Assembly (NCBI RefSeq): GCF_010120595.1
Contig: NZ_CP038020.1
Coordinates: 186,001 to 250,000 of the forward strand
Direction of reading: 5' to 3'
Length of the DNA: 64,000 bases
Source: Streptococcus thermophilus
Lineage (GTDB): Bacteria; Bacillota; Bacilli; Lactobacillales; Streptococcaceae
How positions within the stretch are numbered: position 1 is the stretch's first letter; each line of letters begins with the position of its first letter. The position numbers and the translations under genes were made by a program. This document shows positions 16,948-25,045 of this stretch, piece after piece. Below the pieces are notes generated by a model. That model was not told the DNA's origin. It was given only the letters and a program-made list of their open reading frames with translations, and searched no databases.

Positions 16948-17391
16948 TTATCTTATTTTAGATAGAATCAGACGAATAAGAGCAAATCCCAGAACCAAGC
17001 CATAGAGCAAGATAGATAGGACTGTAACATAGGGCAACTGAATATTAGCAAAGGCATATAGGGCAATCAAAGCAAAGATAAGCAAAAACTCCAGAACCAG
17101 TGTTGCAACTGCTGTCACCTGCAAAATCTGTTTATTTCGCTCATCGTAGGCAGCAATGTACATCTGATGAAGACGTTTCGAATGCCTAAGCGCTGCAAAA
17201 TAATAAATCGACAGGGCATAACTCCCAATGGTAACTCCCATTACTAATCCTAACGCATAATCACTAAGACTGTTAGAGCGAACAATAAATAATCCCAAAA
17301 TACCCAAAGAAAAGAAAGAACATGCTACTCGAGCTATGTATTTTTCATACTCTGATTCTGTTTTTTTCTTTCCTAACGTTTTTAATAACAT
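16948..17391 (-). CDS. Four-helix membrane protein of unknown function
   Basis: A 147-residue protein with four hydrophobic segments in two pairs and a charged loop (around RHSKRLHQMYIAAYDERNKQ). No family was recognised with confidence. It lies between an intact and a broken CPBP gene on the same strand, and downstream of an XRE regulator, an arrangement often seen in streptococcal membrane-protein clusters. It may be an accessory or immunity-like protein, but that is only inferred from context. Confidence 0.65.
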   Translation of the reverse strand: MLLKTLGKKKTESEYEKYIARVACSFFSLGILGLFIVRSNSLSDYALGLVMGVTIGSYALSIYYFAALRHSKRLHQMYIAAYDERNKQILQVTAVATLVLEFLLIFALIALYAFANIQLPYVTVLSILLYGLVLGFALIRLILSKIR

Positions 17392-17464
17392 ATCTTGATA
17401 CTCCCTTCATTATCCTTTAAAAGAGCAATATAAAATTTTTCAATGATAACTTTAAACATTCACC

Positions 17465-18121
17465 TTAAACAAAAAGGCTAAGTAGGACACTTATACTGTT
17501 GTTTAAGATATGGACACCCATACTGTACTCGATACGCTCAGTCTTATAATATGTTATGGCAAGACCAACTGACATAATACCATAGATGACAATTGTCTGA
17601 GGCGTAGATGCTGAATGCCCAGCCATAAAGAGAAGACTGGAAATAACAAGACCCATCTTAAAGTATTTTCCAAAGAGCACCTTGGCTAAGAGTCCCCTAA
17701 AAATGATTTCTTCCATAATAGGAATGATAAAACCTACTACTGCAAACTGAAGATAGGTTGGTACGTGAATAAACATCTTATTTAAAGCATCTTGATTTTC
17801 CATAGCTGCATTATGTGTTAACTGACCAACAAAATACCCTAGAAGATCACCTAGGAAAAAGATGACGAGGATTAAGAGAAGCAATCGCAACGAGACGTCT
17901 CCAATTAATCTCTTTAAGCGATAAGAGTTTAAATCCATAAGCAATCACGATAAAAATAGCCAAACTCCCTAATGCCCAAACACCGTAACCTATTTGCTCC
18001 ACAAGTGAAAACTTACCATCCTGAGTAAGTAGCGGGAAAGCACCTAATAGTGTTAAATCTAAGATTAGTAGAGTGAGCGCTAAAAAAAAACGCCAATTTT
18101 CTTCATTACTTGTTTAAACAT
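17465..18121 (-). pseudogene. CPBP family intramembrane protease, frameshifted
   Basis: The start at 18121 (MFKQVMKKIGVF) follows GGAG 12 bp after the XRE gene. The frame is lost within a run of nine T on the coding strand (18082-18090), and the protein continues as ALTLLILDLTLLGAFPLL. A second change near 17900-17920 leads into the open 159-residue C-terminal part. That part retains the CPBP motifs MEEIIFRG, FMAGHSAS and HILNNSISV. Joined, it would be about 218 residues, the same size as the intact neighbour at 16183. The homopolymer could be a phase-variable slip site, or the lesions could be decay or sequencing error. Confidence 0.7.
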
Positions 18122-18132
18122 ATCTTTACTCC

Positions 18133-18330
18133 TTAATCTTCTTCAAAAATAAAGACTTCTTCAATAGTCTTTCCAAAATACCTAGCAATTTTAAAAGCTA
18201 GTTCCAACGACACATTATAGCGCCCTTTTTCGAGTGAAATGATGGTCTGCCTCGTGACTCCCATCTCATCTGCTAATTCTGCCTGACTAATCTTATTAGC
18301 CTTGCGAAGTTCCTGAATCTTTGTTTCCAT
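18133..18330 (-). CDS. XRE-family helix-turn-helix regulator
   Basis: A 65-residue stand-alone DNA-binding protein of the YozG type. It has the helix-turn-helix stretch SQAELADEMGVTRQTI followed by SLEKGRYNVSLELAFKIA and ends FIFEED. The start at 18330 gives the usual size; the open frame extends four codons further to a TTG. It stops 12 bp before the broken CPBP gene and probably regulated that cluster and itself. A palindrome upstream is a candidate operator. Confidence 0.87.
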   Translation of the reverse strand: METKIQELRKANKISQAELADEMGVTRQTIISLEKGRYNVSLELAFKIARYFGKTIEEVFIFEED

Positions 18331-18394
18331 ATGATATCTCAACTCTATCGTTTCTTCTCAAATATTTCGGCTCTTTTCCTTTTTTGTCAAATTT

Positions 18395-18452
18395 GCTTTA
18401 CATTTATGGTATAGTTTACTTTACATATTTTGTAAACTCTTTTTTACATTTT
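18395..18452 (-). promoter_or_regulatory. XRE promoter with palindromic operator candidate
   Basis: AGTTTAC (18413-18419) and GTAAACT (18432-18438) form an inverted repeat in a region with three TTTACA/TTTACAT copies. The minus-strand candidate -10 TATACC overlaps its edge. This fits autoregulation by the adjacent XRE protein. Confidence 0.45.
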
Positions 18453-18520
18453 TTGCGAAATTTTCTTTAGCTTTTCAATGACCACAGACAGAAATAGTTG
18501 AATGATTCTTTCAAAGCATT

Positions 18521-18554
18521 CAAAAAAGCTGGCCAATTGCTCAGCCAACTTTTC
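18521..18554 (-). terminator. Terminator after ackA
   Basis: Minus-strand AAAGTTGGC and GCCAGCTTT arms, with one mismatch, surround a ten-base loop and run into six T. Confidence 0.75.
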
Positions 18555-18578
18555 TGATCTTATCAAATTTTTGATAAC

Positions 18579-19772
18579 TTATTTAGTTTTAAGGCGCTCA
18601 ACATCACGCGCAATCACCAATTCTTCATCCGTTGGAATAACAAACACTTTAACAGCTGAATCTGCTGTTGTAATATCGCCAACATGTCCGAAAAAATTCT
18701 TTTCAGGATCCACTTCAATACCAAACCAAGTGAGACCATCCAAAACTGAAGCGCGAACATCCGCAGAATTTTCACCGATACCCGCTGTAAAGACGATAGC
18801 ATCCGCTCCATTCATGACACCAAAGTATTGAGCGATGTATTTACGCAAACGATCCACATAAAGATCATAGGCCAACGTACATTTTTCATCACCAGCCTCT
18901 TTACCAGCAATGATATCACGCATATCGCTTGATTTTTCAGAAATACCAAGAAGACCTGATTCCTTGTTAAAGACATGACGTATACGTTCAGCATCGGCCA
19001 TGTCAGGCTCACGGTCAATAATGAATGGAATAATCGCAGGGTCGAGATCCCCAGTACGTGTTCCCATCATAACTCCGCCAAGTGGTGTCAATCCCATTGA
19101 AGTATCTACCGATTTACCACCATCAACGGCAGTAATTGAAACACCATTTCCCACATGGGCTGTGATAATCTTCGTTTCTTCAATAGGTTTTCCTAGTAGC
19201 TTAGCTGCTTCTTGAGAAACATATTGGTGGCTAGTTCCGTGTGCTCCGTATTTACGAACTTGATAGTCTGTATAATAACGGTTAGGAACTGGGTAACGGT
19301 AAGCCACTTCTGGCATAGATGTATGAAAAGCTGTATCAAAAACAGCAACGCTTGTAATATCTGGTAGAAGTTCCTTGAAGGCACGAATCCCTGAAGCTGC
19401 ACCTGGATTGTGTAACGGTGCCAAGGCTGACAATTCTTCAATCTTAGCCAAGGCATATTCATCCACCAAGCTTGATTCTTTGAAATATTCTCCACCAGCA
19501 ACCACACGGTGACCAACACCTGTAATTTCATCATAGCTCTTGATAATATCGAAACGAATCAAGTCATCAAGCAAGATTTTTACCGCTTGAACATGGTCAG
19601 CAATATCTAAGGTTTGCGATTCAGAACGGTCAGCAAATTTTACTGTTGAAACAGAATCTCTCAAGCCAATACGTTCAATCAAACCCTTAGCAAGAACAAC
19701 TTCTTCTGGCATTTCATATAATTGCCATTTCAAGCTTGAACTTCCTGCATTGATTGCTATTGTTTTTGTCAT
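18579..19772 (-). CDS. ackA: Acetate kinase
   Basis: Interconverts acetyl phosphate plus ADP and acetate plus ATP, giving ATP in mixed-acid fermentation. The 397-residue protein starts [16 protein letters not shown] (phosphate-binding and Asn signature), contains [11 protein letters not shown] near 205 and ends with [13 protein letters not shown] plus the [12 protein letters not shown] segment. The open frame extends nine codons upstream, but GAGGTG before the ATG at 19772 and the family N terminus fix the start. A cre-like site upstream suggests CcpA control, which activates ackA in related bacteria. Confidence 0.95.
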   Translation of the reverse strand: MTKTIAINAGSSSLKWQLYEMPEEVVLAKGLIERIGLRDSVSTVKFADRSESQTLDIADHVQAVKILLDDLIRFDIIKSYDEITGVGHRVVAGGEYFKESSLVDEYALAKIEELSALAPLHNPGAASGIRAFKELLPDITSVAVFDTAFHTSMPEVAYRYPVPNRYYTDYQVRKYGAHGTSHQYVSQEAAKLLGKPIEETKIITAHVGNGVSITAVDGGKSVDTSMGLTPLGGVMMGTRTGDLDPAIIPFIIDREPDMADAERIRHVFNKESGLLGISEKSSDMRDIIAGKEAGDEKCTLAYDLYVDRLRKYIAQYFGVMNGADAIVFTAGIGENSADVRASVLDGLTWFGIEVDPEKNFFGHVGDITTADSAVKVFVIPTDEELVIARDVERLKTK

Positions 19773-19784
19773 AAGCACCTCTTT

Positions 19785-19798
19785 ATAAAACGCTTTCA
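19785..19798 (-). promoter_or_regulatory. cre (CcpA) site upstream of ackA
   Basis: Minus-strand TGAAAGCGTTTTAT matches 12 of 14 positions of the catabolite-responsive consensus TGWAANCGNTNWCA and lies 12 bp before the ackA start codon. Confidence 0.6.
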
Positions 19799-19827
19799 AT
19801 AATACATACCTATTCTATCATGTTTTA

Positions 19828-20784
19828 CTAGAAAATGGAATTATCTGATTTCCATTTTTGGAAATTCTCTGTAAAATCCTTGAGGACCCTTGGATTTTGC
19901 AAATCGCTAAGTGGGTAAACGAAGGTCTCAGGAGCATCTTTAGTTTGTTTTTTTAGCACAAAGATAGACTTCATGTTATGTTTATTGCCAAAAGCTGCTT
20001 CTGGAAGAGTAATAACAGCAATAATATCAGCATATCCTGATAACCACTTCTTAAGCAGATCACTTTGAGGGCTTGTCAAAAGATTGGTTGGTGCCAAAAA
20101 AATAGCAATACCGTCTTTCTTCAAATACTTAAGCGATTGCTCCATAAGAAGATGATGGGCATAAGTGTGTTCGCCAGTTGCTGCCACCTTGAAACGACTC
20201 GCAATCTCATCATTAGGGTAGTAACCTATAGGTAAATCGCTGATAATAACGTTGCTCTCTTTGAGAATATGTGGTCGAACAGCATCCTCTTGGATATAAA
20301 CCGCTACTGAATTCACCACCTCAGCAATACTAGCTGACAAATCGATAAGAAGATCATCAACTTCCATCCCCATATAATTAAGGGTTTTCTGACTATTATT
20401 TAGAAGAGTTTCAGCCAAGTTTCCTGTTCCCGAACCAATCTCCAAGATATCTAATTGTTTTTCCTGGGTCAAACCTTCGAGCAAGTACAGAATGATAAAT
20501 CCGATAGCATCTGGTGTAAATTGGTGATTGGCTTGTAAAGCTTCCAATTGCCCTAGTTTGATAAACAAAAACTGAAAAGCACGACGCCACTCCTCTTTAC
20601 TTAGATTAAGCGCCCGTATTTTCTCGTTGTTTTTGATGATGAGCTCATTAGCAACCTCAGCCCCCAAATAATAGGAATTTTGCTCAATAAGTGCATCGTA
20701 AGCATGGGTTCCAAGATCATTTTCAATAGTTTGGACATTTTCTAACAACAGCTCAAAAGCTGTCTCAATTGCTTCAAAATTCAT
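19828..20784 (-). CDS. Class I SAM-dependent methyltransferase (YtxK-like)
   Basis: A 318-residue protein with the SAM-binding motif LDILEIGSGTGNLAETLL near residue 115 and a DNA-methylase-like motif IV, SDLPIGYYP near 185, in place of NPPY. This places it with N6-adenine-type YtxK proteins. In streptococci it commonly follows the comG operon and precedes ackA, as here. No restriction or specificity partner is present, and its substrate is not known; it may be an orphan DNA methyltransferase or only fold-related. Confidence 0.85.
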   Translation of the reverse strand: MNFEAIETAFELLLENVQTIENDLGTHAYDALIEQNSYYLGAEVANELIIKNNEKIRALNLSKEEWRRAFQFLFIKLGQLEALQANHQFTPDAIGFIILYLLEGLTQEKQLDILEIGSGTGNLAETLLNNSQKTLNYMGMEVDDLLIDLSASIAEVVNSVAVYIQEDAVRPHILKESNVIISDLPIGYYPNDEIASRFKVAATGEHTYAHHLLMEQSLKYLKKDGIAIFLAPTNLLTSPQSDLLKKWLSGYADIIAVITLPEAAFGNKHNMKSIFVLKKQTKDAPETFVYPLSDLQNPRVLKDFTENFQKWKSDNSIF

Positions 20785-20828
20785 GATTTCCTCCGTTCCT
20801 CTATCATATCAAAAAGGAAAGAGAATTT

Positions 20829-21146
20829 CTATCTCTGCTCTTGTTTCTTCACATAACGATAGGTCTTGATTTGGCCTTTACTGGCAACTCTGACAATCAC
20901 TTGCTTACCCTTAATCTCGTAAGTCGTAGTCCCCTGAGAAAAACTAAAAGCACCTGCTTTCTTATCCACCAAGGCCATAGTCATCTCTGCCATGAGACGG
21001 CTTTGACTGGCCACTATTTGCGCTTTGTTTTGTCTAGAGCTAGCTACCACCCGTTCCAGATAAACCTGAAGAAGGAGTGTAAAAATGCCAGCCATAAAAA
21101 GAGCGTAGAGAAGAACGCCTCCCCTAACCTGTTTTTTCAAAAGCAT
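20829..21146 (-). CDS. comGG: Competence type IV pilus minor pilin ComGG
   Basis: Last gene of the comG operon. The 105-residue product has one N-terminal hydrophobic helix (GGVLLYALFMAGIFTLLL) and a soluble basic remainder. It lacks a clear FTLLE prepilin motif, as in other streptococcal ComGG proteins. The open frame extends to 21170, but GGAG sits 8 bp before the ATG at 21146, and this start overlaps the end of comGF, fitting translational coupling. Confidence 0.82.
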   Translation of the reverse strand: MLLKKQVRGGVLLYALFMAGIFTLLLQVYLERVVASSRQNKAQIVASQSRLMAEMTMALVDKKAGAFSFSQGTTTYEIKGKQVIVRVASKGQIKTYRYVKKQEQR

Positions 21147-21561
21147 AAATAAAACTCCTTTGTAGTCCATTTTTAAGAGTCACTTGGATGGTAACTATCT
21201 GGTTCTTTTGACTTACCTTACTAGATTTGACATCGAAAAGCATTGGTTGATAGCCTCGACCATCAGCATTTGTTTTTCGAAAATCAGAGGCACTTGAAAG
21301 ACCAAAAGCCAAGTCTTGATTATCCTGCTTGACATAGAGTTTGTTCCCCTCTACCTTGACCAACTGACATCCTTCTAATTCTGCCTCCATTTGTTGAACA
21401 AATAGAAGCCAGTCTTGGTTTTCTTGTTGTCTTACCCGCTTAACATTACTCACAAGTACAGTGGTTAACCCTTGATAAACTTGAACTGAGCCAGCAATGA
21501 CTAACAAGGCCACTAGACATTCCAAGAGGGTAAAGGCACGCAGCTTACTGCTTAGATACAT
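21124..21561 (-). CDS. comGF: Competence type IV pilus minor pilin ComGF
   Basis: A 145-residue prepilin with the N-terminal motif KLRAFTLLECLVALLVIAG, cut by ComC before Phe-Thr. The later ComGF-type segment includes YQPMLFDVKSSKV. The ATG at 21561 follows AAAGGAG at good spacing and overlaps the comGE end. Minor pilins initiate or cap the transformation pilus. Confidence 0.88.
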   Translation of the reverse strand: MYLSSKLRAFTLLECLVALLVIAGSVQVYQGLTTVLVSNVKRVRQQENQDWLLFVQQMEAELEGCQLVKVEGNKLYVKQDNQDLAFGLSSASDFRKTNADGRGYQPMLFDVKSSKVSQKNQIVTIQVTLKNGLQRSFIYAFEKTG

Positions 21562-21838
21562 GAATAATCTCCTTTCCCGATTCATAAACCGTGATACCTT
21601 GCTGGCTACGTTTAACTGTCACCGCTATGCCATTCAGCGTTAACTGGTCTTGCTTGGTCTGAACTACCATTGTTGCCACACTCAAGACCTCTTGTTGATG
21701 GAGATTATCAGCCATTAGTCTGCGGTTGGTATTAATTTGTTCCAATATCAGACTGCTGACAAGTACTAAAACAGCCATAGCTATCAGGCTTTCAATAAGA
21801 ATATAACCTCTAAGAGATCGTCTTTTTATATTTACCAC
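21545..21838 (-). CDS. comGE: Competence type IV pilus minor pilin ComGE
   Basis: A 97-residue prepilin-like protein with a GTG start and the N-terminal helix SLRGYILIESLIAMAVLVLV. The glutamate at position 5 of the mature helix is present (YILIE). Its start overlaps comGD by 29 bp and its end overlaps comGF, consistent with the tightly packed operon. Confidence 0.85.
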   Translation of the reverse strand: MVNIKRRSLRGYILIESLIAMAVLVLVSSLILEQINTNRRLMADNLHQQEVLSVATMVVQTKQDQLTLNGIAVTVKRSQQGITVYESGKEIIHVSKQ

Positions 21839-22247
21839 TGCCCATGTTAAGCAGATAGGTCACCACCTCCTTATCACTTGAAAAACGAATTTTCGTGAGG
21901 CTAGAGTTGCCTCCTTTAGCATCAAACACTAGCGTCTGCCCCTTATCCAGATGAATACTTTTAGGAATAAGCAGACTAGACCTTCCATTACTAACCTTAT
22001 TCTTAGTTAACTGCAATTCAACATTAGATCCTTCCGATGATGCCAAGCGCTGACTATCTCGATATAGGTACTCAAAACGCAGATAAAAAAGATTAATCTC
22101 GACCTGCTGAAAAATACCTGTGACTGAGCCTGACAAACTCAGAGTGAGAAAGACAACCACTGCTAGCGTCATCAGGCTCTCCAACAAGGTGAAAGCTCTA
22201 ATTGGCCACTGAGCGGCTTTCACCACCATGTTTCGCATAGTAATCAT
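21810..22247 (-). CDS. comGD: Competence type IV pilus minor pilin ComGD
   Basis: A prepilin with the cleavage and helix signature WPIRAFTLLESLMTLAVVVF. The true start is unclear: ATG codons at 22247, 22238 and 22229 are all in frame and overlap the end of comGC, and none has a strong ribosome-binding site, suggesting coupled translation. The first gives 145 residues. The remainder has the LRFEYLYRDSQRLA segment typical of ComGD. Confidence 0.82.
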   Translation of the reverse strand: MITMRNMVVKAAQWPIRAFTLLESLMTLAVVVFLTLSLSGSVTGIFQQVEINLFYLRFEYLYRDSQRLASSEGSNVELQLTKNKVSNGRSSLLIPKSIHLDKGQTLVFDAKGGNSSLTKIRFSSDKEVVTYLLNMGSGKYKKTIS

Positions 22248-22524
22248 TGTATGAATCTGCCTGTTTTTGCGTAATTTGACCTTCTGAAACAAGAGCTGCC
22301 AAGCTAGCTGTCTTGTTATTCTTCATTTCATAAAGTTCTGCCTGAGAATCCACGACCTTGACTACAGCCGCATTTCCAGTTTCCTTAACGGAATCCTTCT
22401 GCTTGCTTAAGTTAGGAATAAAGAGCAAAAGGAGAATACTGATAATGAGAAGTACGACTAGCATTTCAATCAGAGTAAAGGCTCGTAATTTAACGGCATT
22501 CAATTTTTTTAACATCAATTTCAT
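22198..22524 (-). CDS. comGC: Competence type IV pilus major pilin ComGC
   Basis: The main subunit of the transformation pilus. The 108-residue prepilin has a basic leader ending KLRA, the class III cleavage motif A-FTLIEMLVV and a long hydrophobic helix, then a short C-terminal domain with QADSYNDYYAKHG. Its ATG overlaps the stop of comGB by 4 bp. Confidence 0.93.
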   Translation of the reverse strand: MKLMLKKLNAVKLRAFTLIEMLVVLLIISILLLLFIPNLSKQKDSVKETGNAAVVKVVDSQAELYEMKNNKTASLAALVSEGQITQKQADSYNDYYAKHGGESRSVAN

Positions 22525-23627
22525 GACATCATTCCTTCCATATTTTGATACATTGGTAATAGCATGGCTACATAGATCATTACAATCACAACTGCAACAA
22601 TAACAAAAATGAGGGGTTGCACAAAGGTTGTTGCCTTATTAAGACGGTTAAAGAAGTTTTGCCAAACCTCCTCGGCATAAACTTCCAACTCATAGCCCAA
22701 CCTCGCATTGGCCTCCCCATAAGCAATAATTAGTGAGAGCTCCTTAGTAAAAAACGGATAACTGGCAATACGTTCAGGAAAACTCTGTCCCAGCATCAGG
22801 GCTTCTTCCAAATCGGCTCCCAGCTCACGGAAGAGTTTAGACTTTTGCTCTTGCATAAGAGCCACCAAATCTAGCAAATCAACGCCTTGACCTAATAAAT
22901 TTCCCCATTCCCTAGCATAATAGGCGGTCGTGTAAAGCCTTACTGTCTGACCAATAAAAGGGATTTTGGCCATTCGCCTATAAAAAACAAGGGCTGACTG
23001 TCGTTTCACCCATAGATAGAGAATTAAACCCAACACAAGGAGTCCACACAAACTCACAAAAAAAAGCTGGGGAAAAATTTGAACCAACTGTACAGCCCAA
23101 TTATTCTTACCATCACCCTCTAAGAGTTGGGGTAGAAGATAATTTTTAAGTCCTAGCATAATCAGAATCAGAAAACCCAGAAGTAGTATGGGATAAGTCG
23201 CCACCTCCATGAGTTTCTTGCGAACCTTTGTCATACGAAGCATATAGGTTTCAATCTTTGTTAGACTCCCTAGAAGATTACCGTGCTTGTCAGCAAGAGA
23301 AATCTGAGTAACAATATTGTCCGAAAACCCCACTAACGCTAACATCTGATCCAACCTATCACCGCGTATTAAACTCTCTTTCATAAGAGACAAGGATGTT
23401 TCTTTCAGCAAGTGACTTCGCTCCAAAAAGGCTACGATTTCAGTTAAGGTAAAACCGGCCTTTAAAAGTTGTTTGAAGAGCTGGATAACCTTAACTTGCT
23501 GACTAATCTTTAATTTTTTCCCCTTGGATATCCCTCTCAGTGAGACATCCTTGTTTAACCAAACCTTCCAACTGCTGATTCCAGTTGGTCGACGAATGGT
23601 TTTGGAAATTTTCTCTGGCAAAATCAA
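22521..23627 (-). CDS. comGB: Competence pilus assembly membrane protein ComGB
   Basis: The polytopic GspF/PilC-like platform protein on which pilin is assembled. It has hydrophobic segments at about 145-165, 190-210 and 340-362 and the repeated F-domain signatures FTLTEIVAFL and NLLGQGVDLLDLVALM. The long open frame begins with a TTG at 23627, after a GGGAGGTG ribosome-binding site, but this is inside comGA by 125 bp, and the first 35 or so residues are unlike other ComGB proteins. The functional start could lie nearer to the comGA stop. Confidence 0.85.
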   Translation of the reverse strand: MILPEKISKTIRRPTGISSWKVWLNKDVSLRGISKGKKLKISQQVKVIQLFKQLLKAGFTLTEIVAFLERSHLLKETSLSLMKESLIRGDRLDQMLALVGFSDNIVTQISLADKHGNLLGSLTKIETYMLRMTKVRKKLMEVATYPILLLGFLILIMLGLKNYLLPQLLEGDGKNNWAVQLVQIFPQLFFVSLCGLLVLGLILYLWVKRQSALVFYRRMAKIPFIGQTVRLYTTAYYAREWGNLLGQGVDLLDLVALMQEQKSKLFRELGADLEEALMLGQSFPERIASYPFFTKELSLIIAYGEANARLGYELEVYAEEVWQNFFNRLNKATTFVQPLIFVIVAVVIVMIYVAMLLPMYQNMEGMMS

Positions 23628-24444
23628 TCACACCTCCCCCCTTGATCAAACGCATGTAGGCAATGCCTTGTAGAGCATTATCCAACTCAGACTTATCTAC
23701 GCCAAGGTCCAAGAGACGTTCGTAAACGCCAGCAATACTCTTAGCATGAATAGTTGAAAGAACAGTTACACCTGTTAGACTAGCTCTAATAACTGCCCGG
23801 GCAGTCTCCTTATCCCGAATCTCCCCAATAATCAAAACATCTGGACGGTGACGTAGAGATAGCTTAATCAAACTATCATAGGTCATATCAATCACCTGAT
23901 TAACCTGGAGTTGCAAGACATTATCCTGTTTGATTTCAACAGGATCCTCAATCGAAATTACCTGCTGCCCCTTAAAACGCTCCTGAACCAACTCATGCAT
24001 AAGTGTGGTCTTCCCAGAACCTACGGGACCCGCAAAGAGATACAGTCCTCTATAATCCAAGGCATCCTTAATAGGCTGGATTCCTTGATTCCAATACACT
24101 AATTCTCGACGTTCGGAATGTAGGATACGGATAACCAAGCTCTCCAAACCTCGATAGTCTCCAACAGTTGATAAACGCAGAGAAACCAAGTGACCGTCAC
24201 CACAATCATAGTCACATGCACCCAGTTGACTCCTACGCTTCTCACCCACCATCATTCCCGCCACAAATTTAAAGTGACCAATAAGACTAGCCATGAAATC
24301 AGGCCGATATACATCAATCAATCTCCTCTCTTGCCCGACTCGCATATAGAGCTCATAATTATCCTGACGTGGAATGACATAGATGTCTTGAGCCCCACAA
24401 CTATCAGCATTTTTGATCATTTCCTTAGCAAATTCTGTTACCAT
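23503..24444 (-). CDS. comGA: Competence pilus assembly ATPase ComGA
   Basis: The cytoplasmic secretion ATPase that powers pilin assembly for DNA uptake. The 313-residue protein has Walker A GPVGSGKTTLMHE near residue 135, the Asp box around ISIEDPVEI, Walker B VLIIGEIRDKETA near 205 and the His box STIHAKS. A ComX box lies 20 bp upstream of the start, and GAGGAGG precedes the ATG. It heads the seven-gene comG operon. Confidence 0.95.
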   Translation of the reverse strand: MVTEFAKEMIKNADSCGAQDIYVIPRQDNYELYMRVGQERRLIDVYRPDFMASLIGHFKFVAGMMVGEKRRSQLGACDYDCGDGHLVSLRLSTVGDYRGLESLVIRILHSERRELVYWNQGIQPIKDALDYRGLYLFAGPVGSGKTTLMHELVQERFKGQQVISIEDPVEIKQDNVLQLQVNQVIDMTYDSLIKLSLRHRPDVLIIGEIRDKETARAVIRASLTGVTVLSTIHAKSIAGVYERLLDLGVDKSELDNALQGIAYMRLIKGGGVIDFARENFQNHSSTNWNQQLEGLVKQGCLTERDIQGEKIKD

Positions 24445-24463
24445 AAGGACCTCCTCATAAACC

Positions 24464-24471
24464 TATTCGTA
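24464..24471 (-). promoter_or_regulatory. ComX (cin) box of the comG operon
   Basis: Minus-strand TACGAATA after a T-rich tract (TTTT), followed by GGTTTATGAGGAGG and the comGA start. It is identical to the ssbB octamer, so both belong to the sigma-X regulon. Confidence 0.92.
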
Positions 24472-24487
24472 AAAAGTTTAAGAAAAT

Positions 24488-24518
24488 GAAAAGAAGCCCG
24501 AAAAAATTCGAGCTTCTG
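24488..24518 (-). terminator. Terminator after the DUF1033 gene
   Basis: Minus-strand AGAAGCTCGAA and TTCGGGCTTCT arms pair around a T-rich loop and run into TTTTC. It insulates comGA from upstream transcription. Confidence 0.75.
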
Positions 24519-24524
24519 CATTGT

Positions 24525-24887
24525 TTAACGTTTTATTCTACAATGGGCATGATTTGGAAGGTCATTTTGCTTTTCATATCCCGGACGGTGTTTTTCCTCA
24601 GGAATTTCCTGCCAATCATATAAAAGTGCAATCGATCGATAGACCTGCAAGTATTCGTCACACTCCTCACACCAGTGTTTATCCTCTTGGTCCCAAAAAG
24701 CAGTCATGACACTACTACGGCTGATGCAACTTGGCAAGATTTCTTCCATGGCAAACCAAAGTTTTTTATAGTACTTGAGGGCATCGTAAAAATTTTCAAA
24801 TTCCTTAGTACTTATGATATCCTCCTGCCAACCTTCCAAGAACCACCACGGTTCCATATCCCCTTTCATTTCAACTACTTGGTACAT
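24525..24887 (-). CDS. DUF1033 family protein
   Basis: A 120-residue acidic soluble protein starting MYQVVEMKGDMEPWWFLEGW, matching the streptococcal DUF1033 family. It is regularly found between rpoC and the comG operon. No function is known and no catalytic motif was seen. It has a paired-Cys segment (HWCEECDEY) that might bind metal. It ends at its own terminator and is not under the ComX box. Confidence 0.85.
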   Translation of the reverse strand: MYQVVEMKGDMEPWWFLEGWQEDIISTKEFENFYDALKYYKKLWFAMEEILPSCISRSSVMTAFWDQEDKHWCEECDEYLQVYRSIALLYDWQEIPEEKHRPGYEKQNDLPNHAHCRIKR

Positions 24888-25004
24888 TTTTCTTTCTCAC
24901 TTCATCTTTGGTGTCCTTATTATACAAAATTTTCTGGAAAAGATAAAAATTATTGTCTTATGTTTCACATATAGCAAGAATAGAAGCGTTTTTGATGATA
25001 TAAA

Positions 25005-25042
25005 TACAAAAAGAACCCACATTTGTGAGTTCTTTTGTTTTA
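25005..25042 (-). terminator. rpoBC operon terminator
   Basis: Minus-strand AAAAGAACTCAC and GTGGGTTCTTTT arms, with one mismatch, surround a four-base loop and continue into T residues, just after the rpoC stop. Confidence 0.85.
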
Positions 25043-25045
25043 GTC

